Shown here piece by piece: positions 27,826 through 39,255 of a stretch of 64,000 nucleotides of DNA. Location: positions 1-64,000 of the forward strand of contig JAKLLB010000001.1 of the NCBI GenBank assembly GCA_023150345.1, read 5' to 3'. The stretch is from Aquabacterium sp. (GTDB lineage: Bacteria > Pseudomonadota > Gammaproteobacteria > Burkholderiales > Burkholderiaceae_C). The position numbers and the translations under genes were made by a program. Position 1 is the first letter of the stretch, and each line of letters begins with the position of its first letter. Below the pieces are notes generated by a model. The model made no database searches and was not told where the DNA came from. It saw only the letters and a list, made by a program, of their open reading frames with translations.

Positions 27826-28989
27826 TCAGGCGTACACGCGCAGGTACTGGGTGGGAAAGTGCAGCCAGACGGTCTGTCCGGCCACCGGTTGCTCCTGGGC
27901 GGCCAGCGACAACTTCACCGTTGCTTGCGCCTGGCCCGGCAGTGCGCACCGCAGCCGCAGGTGGTCGCCGAAGTAGATGACGTCGTTCACCGCGGCCTCG
28001 AGCACATTGCCCGACTGCGGCGGTGGAACGACGTGCGCTTCGATGCGTTCTGGCCGCACCGATGCCAGCACAGCCGCGCCTGGCAGGGCGCCGTTGACGT
28101 TGATGCCCGCGAGCCGCTCGCCCGATGGCAGCACCAGTTCGCAGCGGTTGCCCTGGGCAGCGCCCAGCGTGCCCGCCAGTTGGGTGCTGTCACCCACGAA
28201 GCCGGCCACGAAGCGGTTGGACGGTGTCTCGTAGAGCCGCTCGACGGTGTCGATCTGCTGGATGTCGCCCTCGTTGAAGACCGCCACGCGGTCGCTCATG
28301 GTCAGGGCCTCGCCTTGGTCGTGCGTCACATAGACGAAGGTGACGCCGAGCTGGCGATGCAACTCCTTGAGCTCGATCTGCATGTGCTCTCGCAGTTGCT
28401 TGTCCAGCGCACCCAGCGGCTCGTCCATCAGCACAAGTTGCGGCTCGAACACGAGCGCGCGCGCCAGTGCCACTCGCTGCTGCTGCCCGCCCGACAGTTG
28501 TGCCGGAAAGCGTTGGTCACGTCCGGTGAGTTGCACCATCGCCAGCGCCTTGGCGACGCGTTGCGCGATGTCGGCCTTGGGCACGCTGCGCACGGTCAGG
28601 GGATACGCCACGTTCTCGGCCACCGTCAGGTGCGGGAACAGTGCGTAATTCTGGAACACCATGCCGAAGTTGCGCTTGTGCGGGGGCGTGCGCGTGATCG
28701 GCGAGCCGTCGAGCAGGATTTCGCCGGCCGTGGGCGACTCGAATCCGGCGAGCATCATCAGGCAGGTGGTCTTGCCCGAACCCGACGGTCCGAGCAGCGA
28801 CAGGAACTCGCCGCGTCGGATGTCGAGATCGAGCGAGCGCACGACCAGCGTCTGGCCATCGTAGGTCTTTTGCACGCCGCGGAACTGCACCAGCGTATCG
28901 GTGCCCTCCGGGGACGTGGCGGCCGGCGCTCCGGGAGGCGGCGTGACCACACGCAGGGGCGCAGCAGCGCGCTTCAGGGCTGGGGTCAT
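27826..28989 (-). CDS. ABC transporter ATP-binding protein (PotA type)
   Basis: This 387-residue ATPase carries Walker A GPSGSGKT (residues 67-74), signature LSGGQQQRVALARAL, Walker B LVLMDEP, and the switch His in VTHD. A C-terminal TOBE domain (about 290-387) follows. The ~30-residue N-terminal extension before the ABC domain is unusual but matches the start chosen by GGAGG five bases before the ATG. It energises the two permeases downstream and lies 50 bases after gabT. Confidence 0.93.
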   Translation of the reverse strand: MTPALKRAAAPLRVVTPPPGAPAATSPEGTDTLVQFRGVQKTYDGQTLVVRSLDLDIRRGEFLSLLGPSGSGKTTCLMMLAGFESPTAGEILLDGSPITRTPPHKRNFGMVFQNYALFPHLTVAENVAYPLTVRSVPKADIAQRVAKALAMVQLTGRDQRFPAQLSGGQQQRVALARALVFEPQLVLMDEPLGALDKQLREHMQIELKELHRQLGVTFVYVTHDQGEALTMSDRVAVFNEGDIQQIDTVERLYETPSNRFVAGFVGDSTQLAGTLGAAQGNRCELVLPSGERLAGINVNGALPGAAVLASVRPERIEAHVVPPPQSGNVLEAAVNDVIYFGDHLRLRCALPGQAQATVKLSLAAQEQPVAGQTVWLHFPTQYLRVYA

Positions 28990-29039
28990 GCAAGCCTCCG
29001 CACGTGGCGTTCGAACCGGTGGTACTGCTGCGGCGGCGC

Positions 29040-30344
29040 TCAGGCCAGCCGGTCGAAGCAGCTGGCGAGGATCGCCAGGCCCTCGTCGAGCAGCGCGTCC
29101 GAGGCCGTCAACGGCACCAGCACACGGATCACGTTGCCATGGGTGCCGCACGACAGCAGGATCAGCCCCGCCTCGGCGGCGGCCTTGACCACGGCCTGGG
29201 TGAGCGCAGCGTCGGGTACGGGGTGGGTGCCAGCGGCACCGGGCTTGAACAGCTCGACGGCCACCATGGCGCCCAGCCCCCGCACATCGCCGATGGCCGG
29301 ATGGCGCTCGGCAATGGCGCGCAGGCCCTGCTGCAGGCGGGCGCCGACGTCGCGGCTGCGCGCGAGGAGACCGTCGCGCTCGAACGTCTCGATCACCGCC
29401 AGGGCCGCCGCGCAGCCCAGCGGGCTGCCCGCGTAGGTGCCACCCAGTCCCCCAGGGCCGGGGGCGTCCATCATCTCGGCGCGGCCGATGATGGCAGACA
29501 GCGGGTAGCCGCCGGCCAGCGACTTGGCCATGGTGATGATGTCCGGCGCGGCGCCGTCCCATTGCTCGCAGGCCAGCCAGGTGCCCGTGCGTCCGGCGCC
29601 GGTCTGCACCTCGTCGGCGATGAGCACGATGCCGTGGGCATCGCACAGCGCTCGCAGGCGCTGCACGAACTCGACAGGCGCGACATAGAAGCCGCCTTCG
29701 CCCTGCACCGGTTCGAGGATGATGGCCGCCACGCGGGCCGGCTCGACGTCGTACTTGAAGATGGACTCGATCGAGGCCATGGCATCGTCCACGCTCACGC
29801 CATGCAGCGCGCAAGGGTACTTGGCGTGATAGACCTCGGCCGGGAAGGGTCCGAAGCCGATCTTGTAGGGGGCCACCTTGCCGGTGAGCGCCATGCCCAT
29901 CATCGTGCGGCCGTGGAAGCCTCCACCGAAGGCGATCACCGCCTGGCGCTTGGTGTAGGCCCGTGCCACCTTGATGGCGTTCTCCACCGCTTCGGCGCCG
30001 GTGGTCATGAAAAAGCTCTTCTTGCGCCAGGCGCCCGGCGCCATGGCGTTGAGCCGCTCGGCCAGCTCGAGGTAGGGCTCGTAGGCCAGGACCTGGAAGC
30101 AGGTGTGGGTGTAGCGCTCGAGCTGGGCCTGGACCGCAGCCGTTACCGCGGGGTGACGGTGCCCGGTGTTGAGCACCGCGATGCCGCCGGCGAAGTCGAT
30201 GTAGCGGCGCCCCTCCACATCCCACACTTCGGCGTTCTCGGCGCGCACGACGAAGATCTCGTGCGCCTGACCCAGCCCTGCGGGCAGGGCGGCGCGGCGG
30301 CGGGCCATCAGGGTGGCGTTGGTGAGGTGGGCATCGCGTTGCAT
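29040..30344 (-). CDS. gabT: 4-aminobutyrate--2-oxoglutarate aminotransferase
   Basis: This 434-residue class III PLP aminotransferase transfers the amino group of GABA, or a related omega-amino acid, to 2-oxoglutarate. The PLP lysine is Lys274 in ITMAKSLAGGYP, the PLP-N1 Asp is Asp244 in LIADEVQTGAGRTG, and GAEAVENAIKVAR binds the phosphate. Size and motifs fit GabT/PuuE. It is the first gene of the operon and is divergent from the MocR-type regulator. Which amine is used cannot be settled from sequence. Confidence 0.92.
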   Translation of the reverse strand: MQRDAHLTNATLMARRRAALPAGLGQAHEIFVVRAENAEVWDVEGRRYIDFAGGIAVLNTGHRHPAVTAAVQAQLERYTHTCFQVLAYEPYLELAERLNAMAPGAWRKKSFFMTTGAEAVENAIKVARAYTKRQAVIAFGGGFHGRTMMGMALTGKVAPYKIGFGPFPAEVYHAKYPCALHGVSVDDAMASIESIFKYDVEPARVAAIILEPVQGEGGFYVAPVEFVQRLRALCDAHGIVLIADEVQTGAGRTGTWLACEQWDGAAPDIITMAKSLAGGYPLSAIIGRAEMMDAPGPGGLGGTYAGSPLGCAAALAVIETFERDGLLARSRDVGARLQQGLRAIAERHPAIGDVRGLGAMVAVELFKPGAAGTHPVPDAALTQAVVKAAAEAGLILLSCGTHGNVIRVLVPLTASDALLDEGLAILASCFDRLA

Positions 30345-30403
30345 GGAGTCACCGGTCGTCGTTTCGAGTGCGCACTCTAGATCTCGAGGGGCGGCGCTAC
30401 CAT

Positions 30404-30456
30404 GTACAGCCGGCAGTTGCCGGGCGATCACTGTGCAGGCTCGCCGACCGGTACAG
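30404..30456. promoter_or_regulatory. Paired GTACAG direct repeats in the gabT/mocR intergenic region
   Basis: GTACAG occurs at 30404-30409 and 30451-30456, both on the + strand, in the 175-base gap between divergent gabT and the MocR gene, with a related CTGTGCAG between them. GabR-type MocR proteins bind direct repeats in such gaps, so this is a candidate site; a six-base repeat may be chance. Confidence 0.35.
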
Positions 30457-30519
30457 ATCGGGCGCACGGCCGGCCGTGCGCCGCCAGGAACACACACTGC
30501 AACACCTGCCTCACCCAGC

Positions 30520-31929
30520 ATGCTCACTCTCCAGCCCTCGTCCTCGGTGCCCCTGGTGGTGCAGATCGTCGACGGCCTGCGTCGGCTCATCGAGGAGGGG
30601 GCGCTGCGGGCGGGTACCAAGGTGCCGTCGATCCGCCAGTTCGCGCATGCCCATCAGGTGAGCGTGTTCACGGTGGTCGAGGCCTACGACCGGTTGGTGG
30701 CGCAGGGACTGCTGGTGTCGCGGCCGCACTCGGGCTTCTTTGTGCGCAAGCGTGCCGGCACAGCACCCAGCGTGGCAGTGCCGGTGAGCGCCACGGGCGG
30801 TACCGCGTTCGACGCCATGTGGTACTTGCGCAAGATCTTCGAGAACCGGCATCTGTCCATGAAGCCCGGATGCGGCTGGCTGCCGCACGACTGGTTGTTC
30901 GAGGAGGGGCTCAAGCGCAGCCTGCGTGCCCTGGCGGCCGATGAGGTGGACCTGGGTGGATACGGCGATCCCAAGGGCTTCGAGCCTCTGCGCCGCTTGA
31001 TCTGCGACACCTTGGCCGAACAGGAAGTGGCTGCCACACCGGAGCAGGTGTTGCTCACGCAGGGCAGCAGCCAGGCGCTGGACCTTGCGGCCCGGCGCCT
31101 CGTGCGCCCGGGCGACGCCGTGCTGGTGGACGATCCCGGCTACGCCAACCTGCTCTTCGGCCTGCGTTTCCTGGGCGCGCGCCTGGTAGGCGCCCCGCGC
31201 ACTCCTGTTGGCTGGGATCTGCCGCTGCTGGAAGCGCGTATCGCCGAGCACAAGCCGCGTGTGTTCTTTACCCAGCCGCGGCTGCAAAGCCCCACCGGCT
31301 CGGTGGCCCAGTTGGCTCAGCTGCACAGGGTCCTGCAACTGGCCGAGCGGTACGACATGCTGGTGGTCGAGAACGACATCTACGCCGATCTCGACCCCGA
31401 CCCGCGCCCCTCGCTGGCCAGTCTCGACCAGCTCAACCGGGTCGTGCACATCAGCAGCTACTCCAAGACCATTTCACCGAACCTGCGCGTGGGTCACGTG
31501 GTGGCGCACCCCGACCTGGTGGAAGACCTGGCACAGTTGAAGATGATCGCCGGGCTGACATCCTCCGAGTTCGGCGAGCGGCTGGCCTACGGCGCGCTCA
31601 CCGAGGGTCGCTGGCGCAAACACCTGAAGGCGCTGCGCGAGCGTCTGGCCCGCTCGCACGAGCAGGTCTCCCAACGCCTGCGCGCCCTCGGGATCGAGAT
31701 CTTCGCCGAGCCCAAGGCCGGCATGTTCCTCTGGGCCCGGCATCCGGCGCTGCCGGATGCGGCGCAGGTGGCCAACGAAGCGGCCGAGGCCGACATCCTG
31801 CTGGGCCCAGGGCACCTGTTCAGCGCCGGTCTCGAGCCCGGTCCATGGCTGCGTTTCAACGTGGCGTGGTGCGGCGACGAGCGGGTGTTCGATTTCCTGG
31901 GGCGGCACAGCAGCCGGCCGGCGACCTGA
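30520..31929 (+). CDS. MocR/GabR-family regulator (GntR helix-turn-helix fused to aminotransferase fold)
   Basis: This 469-residue protein has an N-terminal GntR winged helix (about residues 8-78; VPSIRQFAHAHQVSVFTVVE) fused to a class I aminotransferase-like domain with PLP lysine Lys316 in ISSYSKTISPNLR, VDDPGYAN, and ENDIYADL. The conserved NPTG is SPTG. In GabR the protein senses GABA through PLP and activates gabTD. Its divergent position beside gabT strongly suggests it controls the gab-ABC operon. The ATG at 30520 directly precedes the winged helix. Confidence 0.92.
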   Translation: MLTLQPSSSVPLVVQIVDGLRRLIEEGALRAGTKVPSIRQFAHAHQVSVFTVVEAYDRLVAQGLLVSRPHSGFFVRKRAGTAPSVAVPVSATGGTAFDAMWYLRKIFENRHLSMKPGCGWLPHDWLFEEGLKRSLRALAADEVDLGGYGDPKGFEPLRRLICDTLAEQEVAATPEQVLLTQGSSQALDLAARRLVRPGDAVLVDDPGYANLLFGLRFLGARLVGAPRTPVGWDLPLLEARIAEHKPRVFFTQPRLQSPTGSVAQLAQLHRVLQLAERYDMLVVENDIYADLDPDPRPSLASLDQLNRVVHISSYSKTISPNLRVGHVVAHPDLVEDLAQLKMIAGLTSSEFGERLAYGALTEGRWRKHLKALRERLARSHEQVSQRLRALGIEIFAEPKAGMFLWARHPALPDAAQVANEAAEADILLGPGHLFSAGLEPGPWLRFNVAWCGDERVFDFLGRHSSRPAT

Positions 31930-31966
31930 CGACGGCCTAGCGGGCCTTGCCGGCAGGGGGCAACGA

Positions 31967-31972
31967 TAGAAT
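31967..31972 (+). promoter_or_regulatory. -10-like TAGAAT nine bases before the alaS ATG
   Basis: TAGAAT ends nine bases before ATG 31982 with no Shine-Dalgarno between. A start seven or eight bases downstream would give an mRNA with essentially no leader. A consensus -35 at 17 bases is not visible. Confidence 0.4.
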
Positions 31973-31981
31973 CGCCCCCCT

Positions 31982-34621
<2,640 letters not shown>

Positions 34622-35182
34622 ATGGCGACACGCGCGCCGGTCACCATCCGCCGGGCCACGCAGGCCGACGCCGGTGCCTATGCGCGCATCATGGGCGACC
34701 CACTGGTGATGCCGACGCTGCTGCAGCTGCCCTACACCAGCGATGAAGTCTGGCGCGCCCGCCTGGCTGAAGCACTGGCGCCCGGCAAGACCGATCTCCT
34801 GCTCGTGGCCGAGCGGCCCGATGCGCAGGGTGCGATGGAAGTCGTGGGTACCGCCGGGCTGCATCCGGCGGGGCCGGCGGTGCGACGCCGCCATGCCATG
34901 CATCTGGGCATCAGCGTGGCCGGGCACGCCCAGGGGCAGGGCGTAGGCAGTGCCTTGATGCAGGCGCTGTGCGATTACGCCGACCGCTGGGGCCACGTGC
35001 TGAGGCTGGAACTGACGGTGTTCGTCGACAACGACCGGGCGATTGCGCTCTACCAGCGTTTCGGTTTCCGGCACGAGGGCGTGCACCGCGGTTTCGCGCT
35101 GCGTGACGGCGCATATGTGGACGTGATCTCGATGGCTCGGCTGCACCCGGCACCGCCGCGTATCGAATCATCGGTTCCATGA
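34622..35182 (+). CDS. GNAT-family N-acetyltransferase
   Basis: This 186-residue GNAT protein has acetyl-CoA-binding motif A SVAGHAQGQGVGSALMQALCDYA and motif B VFVDNDRAIALYQRFGFRHEG. It resembles the RimJ/RimL-PhnO-like acetyltransferases; the acceptor is unknown. Its ATG follows the alaS stop directly and its stop overlaps the next gene's ATG (ATGA), so the three genes are translated from one message. Confidence 0.9.
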   Translation: MATRAPVTIRRATQADAGAYARIMGDPLVMPTLLQLPYTSDEVWRARLAEALAPGKTDLLLVAERPDAQGAMEVVGTAGLHPAGPAVRRRHAMHLGISVAGHAQGQGVGSALMQALCDYADRWGHVLRLELTVFVDNDRAIALYQRFGFRHEGVHRGFALRDGAYVDVISMARLHPAPPRIESSVP

Positions 35183-36114
35183 GGGAACGCCGGCCGGTCC
35201 GCGCTGGCCTGCCCGCCGCCCGCATCTGGGCGACAGTGGCAGCGGCATGCCTTTGCACCTGCGCAGTGGGTGCATCCAATCGTGCCTCACTCGCGGCGAA
35301 CGAGGTCGAGGTGCCCAGTCTTGAACGCGTCGGGGGTGCGCCGGTGTCACTACCGGGCTACTGGTTCCCGGCCCCGGGAGCCGCATCGGCCCCGGCCATG
35401 CTGCTGCTGCATGGGTGTGGGGGTGCGTTGGCGCCACGCGGGCAGGACCTGGCGGGCCGACGCCATGCGCCGCTGAGCCGGCGCATGCTCGACTATGCGG
35501 GGTGGCTCGGTGCGCGCGGCGTCCACGTGCTGGTCATCGACTCGCTCACCCCGCGCGGCGAACGGGAGTTGTGCACGCAACGGCTTGGGCAACGGCGCAT
35601 CACGCAGGCACATCGGCGCCTCGACGCGCTGGGCGCCCTGCAGTGGATGGCCGCGCGGCCCGAAGTCGACGTCCGGCGCATCGGGCTGCTGGGTTGGTCG
35701 CATGGTGGCTCGGCTGTACTGGCGGCGACCGACGCGAACCATCCCGAGGTGGCCGCTTCGCCGGTGAGCCCGGCGCTGGCGGTGGCCTTCTATCCCGGTT
35801 GCACCCATGCGTTGGAGCACCAGTGGCGCCCCTCCGCGCCACTGATGATGCTGGTGGGCGATGCCGATGACTGGACGCCAGCAGGTCCCTGTCGAGCCCT
35901 TGCAGCGCGAGTCACCGAGCCGGCCACGCGCCTGGTGCGCTACCCCGGCGCTTACCATGGCTTTGACTCGGAGCGGCCTGTGCGCCTGCGTACCGACGTG
36001 CCCAACGGCGTGGACCCAGGCAAGGGCGTACATGTCGGCGGCGATCCGGCCGCGCGTGCCGATTCGCGGGAGCAGCTGCTGCACTTCATGCGCGAGCGGT
36101 TCGGTGCGCCTTGA
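35179..36114 (+). CDS. Exported alpha/beta hydrolase (dienelactone hydrolase type)
   Basis: This 311-residue hydrolase has an N-terminal signal segment (about residues 1-32, IWATVAAACLCTCAVGAS). The mature fold shows the oxyanion strand MLLLHGCGG, nucleophile elbow GWSHGG, a likely acid in VGDADDWTP, and the catalytic His in PGAYHGFD. This is the dienelactone hydrolase/DUF-type dipeptidyl-like branch; the natural ester or lactone is not predictable. It overlaps the acetyltransferase gene by four bases. Confidence 0.85.
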   Translation: MRERRPVRAGLPAARIWATVAAACLCTCAVGASNRASLAANEVEVPSLERVGGAPVSLPGYWFPAPGAASAPAMLLLHGCGGALAPRGQDLAGRRHAPLSRRMLDYAGWLGARGVHVLVIDSLTPRGERELCTQRLGQRRITQAHRRLDALGALQWMAARPEVDVRRIGLLGWSHGGSAVLAATDANHPEVAASPVSPALAVAFYPGCTHALEHQWRPSAPLMMLVGDADDWTPAGPCRALAARVTEPATRLVRYPGAYHGFDSERPVRLRTDVPNGVDPGKGVHVGGDPAARADSREQLLHFMRERFGAP

Positions 36115-36139
36115 GCCCGGCGAGAATCCAACGCCGGGC
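36115..36139 (+). terminator. Hairpin directly after the hydrolase gene
   Basis: A perfect 8-base stem GCCCGGCG/CGCCGGGC with a 9-base loop starts at the base after the stop codon. No T-tract follows, so termination strength is uncertain; it may also protect the mRNA end. Confidence 0.5.
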
Positions 36140-36233
36140 AGCGAACGTGGTGGGGTGGTCAACCGGCTCACACCCATTGTTTCGGCATCGCCGGCGCCAT
36201 GGTGCGCATCAACGGCGACACTGGGGGTAGGTC

Positions 36234-36998
36234 ATGAGCGACACCATGCAAAGCACCGAGGCCGACATCGAGGCCTTGGAACAACTGTGCGAGCAACTCA
36301 GCGGCTTCGGCGCCGATGTATCGCTGGAGTGGGTTGACGGCTTCATGACCGCTTTGCTGGCAAGCCGGCGAGCCATCATGCCCAGCGAATGGTTGCCCGC
36401 GATGTTCGGAGATGCGTTCGAGCGGGCGTTTGCCGACCCGCCCGCCGCCACTGCAGCCTTGTCGGCGTTGACGGCGCGTTGGAACGTGCTGGCGCGGCAG
36501 CTCGACCCTGCCGAGCTCATCGAGGAGCCTGACGGGACGCGGTTGGGCCCGCTCATGATCACGTATGACGATGAGGCGCGGCGCCAGGCGGTCGAGGCCG
36601 GCATCCTGACCCAGGAAGAAGCCGAGGTCGCGTTGCAGACAGGTGCGCTCTGGGCCGACGGGTTTCGATCGGCCATCGAGGCCTTTGCCGAGGACTGGCC
36701 GCAGCCCGACACCGATACGGAGGACGGCCGTTGGTACGACGACTGCCTGATGCGCGTGTTCGCGTTGATGCTGGAGAGCGCCGACCTCGCCGAGTATCTG
36801 CAGGTCAGCTATCCAGGCGAGGAACTCACGCGCGACCAACTCGTCGACGAGGCGTGCTTCGCGGTTCAGGACCTGCGCTTGTACTGGCTCGATCATCCGG
36901 CCAAGCCGCCGACGCGCCGAGTGGAGCCGACTCCCGGGCGCAATGACCCGTGCCCCTGCGGCAGCGGCCGCAAGTACAAGCGCTGCCACGGCGCCTAG
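36234..36998 (+). CDS. UPF0149/YecA-family protein with C-terminal SEC-C zinc motif
   Basis: This 254-residue protein has a YgfB/YecA-like helical domain (about residues 5-210), acidic in composition and with [14 protein letters not shown] near the N-terminus. It ends in the SEC-C motif [18 protein letters not shown], the zinc-binding tail also found in SecA that can touch ribosomes or SecB. The cellular role is unknown. Its stop overlaps the stop of the convergent 135-residue gene. Confidence 0.88.
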   Translation: MSDTMQSTEADIEALEQLCEQLSGFGADVSLEWVDGFMTALLASRRAIMPSEWLPAMFGDAFERAFADPPAATAALSALTARWNVLARQLDPAELIEEPDGTRLGPLMITYDDEARRQAVEAGILTQEEAEVALQTGALWADGFRSAIEAFAEDWPQPDTDTEDGRWYDDCLMRVFALMLESADLAEYLQVSYPGEELTRDQLVDEACFAVQDLRLYWLDHPAKPPTRRVEPTPGRNDPCPCGSGRKYKRCHGA

Positions 36999-37402
36999 GC
37001 GGTAATCGTCCAGCGGTGCTGGCACTGCCTGCATGCGACGTGCAGGCGAAGGGGCTCGGCAGCCGGGACGGGCTCATCGGTGGTGCTGGCGGGCTCGACG
37101 AGATGGAACCGCGCATAGGTGTGGCAGTGAGGGCAGTCGGCCTGGCTGGCGACGAACTCCGCATGGTTGAGCAGGTACAAGTAGCGCCGCATGGCCCACA
37201 GCGCAACCACCGCGCAGACCAACACCGCGAGGACGTCGACGAGGCGGTCGACCGCCGAGGCGGCCTGTCCAAAGGCCTCGATGGCTGCGAAGATGCCGAC
37301 GCCGCACATGAACGTGAGCACCATGTGCGCGTGGCTGCTCAGCAACTCGCGCTCGTACCATTTGCGGAACAGGCGGCGGCGGATGGCGTCGTCCAGGCGC
37401 AT
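36995..37402 (-). CDS. Small membrane protein with zinc-ribbon-like C-terminus
   Basis: This 135-residue protein was not recognised as a named family. Two hydrophobic helices (about residues 25-47 and 55-70) follow a basic N-terminus ([13 protein letters not shown]). The C-terminal soluble part carries two CxxC pairs, CPHC and CRQC, about 45 residues apart, as in a zinc ribbon. It is probably an inner membrane protein with a cytoplasmic zinc-binding tail. ATG 37402 is taken because the upstream open frame is an antisense shadow of coaBC. Confidence 0.75.
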   Translation of the reverse strand: MRLDDAIRRRLFRKWYERELLSSHAHMVLTFMCGVGIFAAIEAFGQAASAVDRLVDVLAVLVCAVVALWAMRRYLYLLNHAEFVASQADCPHCHTYARFHLVEPASTTDEPVPAAEPLRLHVACRQCQHRWTITA

Positions 37403-37498
37403 GATCACTCCCGGCACAGGCTGTGCCTCGTAGTGTGCACCTGGCGCGCTTGGCCGCGCTGCCACAGGGGCATGCGGCAGACCCGCTGCAGGCTGCGC

Positions 37499-37504
37499 TA
37501 CATT
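37499..37504 (+). promoter_or_regulatory. -10-like TACATT seven bases before the coaBC ATG
   Basis: TACATT ends seven bases before ATG 37512, with the C-rich GCCCGCC between and no Shine-Dalgarno. If this is the -10 box, the transcript would start at or within a base or two of the ATG. Confidence 0.4.
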
Positions 37505-37511
37505 GCCCGCC

Positions 37512-38750
37512 ATGTCGACATTGCAATCCCTGGCCGGGCGCCACATCGTGCTGGGCCTGAGTGGCGGAATCGCCTGCTTCAAATCTGCCGAGCTGGTGCG
37601 CGAGCTCGCCCGGGAAGGGGCCACCGTGCAGGTGGTGATGACCGAGGCGGCCACGCAGTTCATCACCCCGGTCACGATGCAGGCGCTGTCCGGTCGGCCC
37701 GTGGCGTTGAGCCAGTGGGATGCGCGCGAGCCCAACAACATGGCGCACATCAACCTGGGTCGTGGGGCCGATGCCATTCTGGTCGCACCGGCGTCGGCCG
37801 ACTTCATCGCCCAGTTGGCCCAGGGCCGCGCTGGTGAGTTGCTGGCGCTGCTGTGCCTGGCGCGGCCGCGCAGCGGCGAGCGCGCCTGTCCGCTGCTGCT
37901 CGCGCCGGCGATGAACCGCGAGATGTGGTCGCATCCGGCCACGCAGCGAAACGCGGCTCTGGTGGTGGCCGACGGCGCCGTGCTGCTGGGCCCTGCAGCG
38001 GGTGAACAGGCCTGTGGCGAGGTCGGCGACGGCCGCATGCTCGAGCCCGAGGAATTGCGCGACGAGTTGATTGCGTGCTTCCAGCCCAAGGTGCTCGCCG
38101 GACGCCGAGTGCTCGTCACCGCGGGCCCCACCTTCGAGGCCATCGACCCGGTGCGGGGCATCACCAACCATTCCAGTGGCAAGATGGGCTTTGCGATGGC
38201 ACGCGCGGCGCAGGAGGCCGGCGCACAGGTCACGCTGGTGGCGGGCCCGGTGCACCTGGCCACGCCGCGGCACGTTCAGCGCATCGACGTGCGCAGTGCG
38301 CAGCAGATGCACGATGCCGTGCTGCCGCGCGCCGCCGCGCACGACGTGTTCATTGCCACCGCGGCGGTGGCCGATTGGCGCCCGGCCGCCGAGGCGGGGC
38401 AAAAGATCAAGAAGGATGGCAGCGGCCGACCGCTCAGCCTGGCGTTGACGGAGAACCCCGACATCCTGGCTGCGGTGGCGCGCCTGCCGGATCGACCCTA
38501 CTGCGTGGGGTTCGCGGCCGAGAGCGAAGACGTGGCCCGCCACGCCCGCGAGAAGCTGGTGCGCAAGAACGTGCCGCTCGTGGTGGGCAACGTGGGCCCG
38601 GCGACCTTCGGGCGCGACGAAAACACGCTGCTGCTGGTGGACGCCGAGGGCGAGCGCGAGCTCGCCACTGCGGACAAGCTCGCGCTGGCGCGCGAATTGA
38701 TGCGTGAGATCGCCCAGCGCCTGCACCGCTGCGGAGCCGAACAGCCATGA
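37512..38750 (+). CDS. coaBC: Bifunctional phosphopantothenoylcysteine decarboxylase/phosphopantothenate-cysteine ligase
   Basis: This 412-residue enzyme carries out two steps of coenzyme A synthesis. The N-terminal flavoprotein (CoaC) has [16 protein letters not shown], the catalytic His79 in NNMAHINLG, and the substrate motif [12 protein letters not shown]. The C-terminal ligase (CoaB), from about residue 195, has [24 protein letters not shown] and the NDI-like ENPDILA. The usual length is about 400. The stop overlaps the dut ATG by four bases, the same pairing as in E. coli and many proteobacteria. Confidence 0.96.
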   Translation: MSTLQSLAGRHIVLGLSGGIACFKSAELVRELAREGATVQVVMTEAATQFITPVTMQALSGRPVALSQWDAREPNNMAHINLGRGADAILVAPASADFIAQLAQGRAGELLALLCLARPRSGERACPLLLAPAMNREMWSHPATQRNAALVVADGAVLLGPAAGEQACGEVGDGRMLEPEELRDELIACFQPKVLAGRRVLVTAGPTFEAIDPVRGITNHSSGKMGFAMARAAQEAGAQVTLVAGPVHLATPRHVQRIDVRSAQQMHDAVLPRAAAHDVFIATAAVADWRPAAEAGQKIKKDGSGRPLSLALTENPDILAAVARLPDRPYCVGFAAESEDVARHAREKLVRKNVPLVVGNVGPATFGRDENTLLLVDAEGERELATADKLALARELMREIAQRLHRCGAEQP

Positions 38751-39196
38751 CGACCATCGAACTGAGGGTGCTCGACGAGCGGATGAGCGAGCACCTGCCG
38801 CACTACGCCACCCCCGGCAGCGCCGGGCTGGACCTGCGGGCGTGCCTGGACACCGCCCTGGTGCTCGAACCCGGCCAGGCCGCGCTGGTGCCGACGGGAC
38901 TGGCCATCCACATCGGCAACCCGGGGCTGGCTGCGATGATCCTGCCGCGCTCGGGGCTGGGCCACAAGCACGGCATCGTGCTCGGCAATGGCACCGGGCT
39001 GATCGACAGCGACTACCAGGGGCCGCTGATGGTGAGCTGCTGGAACCGCGGCGGCACTGCCTTCACCATCCAGCCGATGGAGCGCATCGCGCAGATGGTG
39101 ATCGTGCCCGTGGTGCAGGCCACCTTCAGGCGCGTCGAGGCATTCGAATCCTCGACGCGTGGTGAGGGCGGGTTCGGCTCGACCGGTCGGCACTGA
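38747..39196 (+). CDS. dut: dUTP diphosphatase
   Basis: This 149-residue trimeric dUTPase converts dUTP to dUMP and pyrophosphate, keeping uracil out of DNA. Motifs in order are [40 protein letters not shown] and the C-terminal arm [10 protein letters not shown], all intact. It is translationally coupled to coaBC. Confidence 0.97.
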   Translation: MTTIELRVLDERMSEHLPHYATPGSAGLDLRACLDTALVLEPGQAALVPTGLAIHIGNPGLAAMILPRSGLGHKHGIVLGNGTGLIDSDYQGPLMVSCWNRGGTAFTIQPMERIAQMVIVPVVQATFRRVEAFESSTRGEGGFGSTGRH

Positions 39197-39199
39197 GGT

Positions 39200-39215
39200 C
39201 TTGCGGCGGCGCAAG
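39200..39215. terminator. Short hairpin between convergent dut and phoX
   Basis: A perfect 6-base stem CTTGCG/CGCAAG with loop GCGG lies three bases after the dut stop. It lacks a T-tract and is only a weak terminator candidate. Confidence 0.35.
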
Positions 39216-39255
39216 CGCGGCTCGGGGGACGCCCCGGCCGCAACGGAGGGTGCCA

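Noticed and set aside
29004..30380. 458-codon open frame antisense to gabT
   Set aside because: Shadow frame; the complementary aminotransferase has all catalytic residues.
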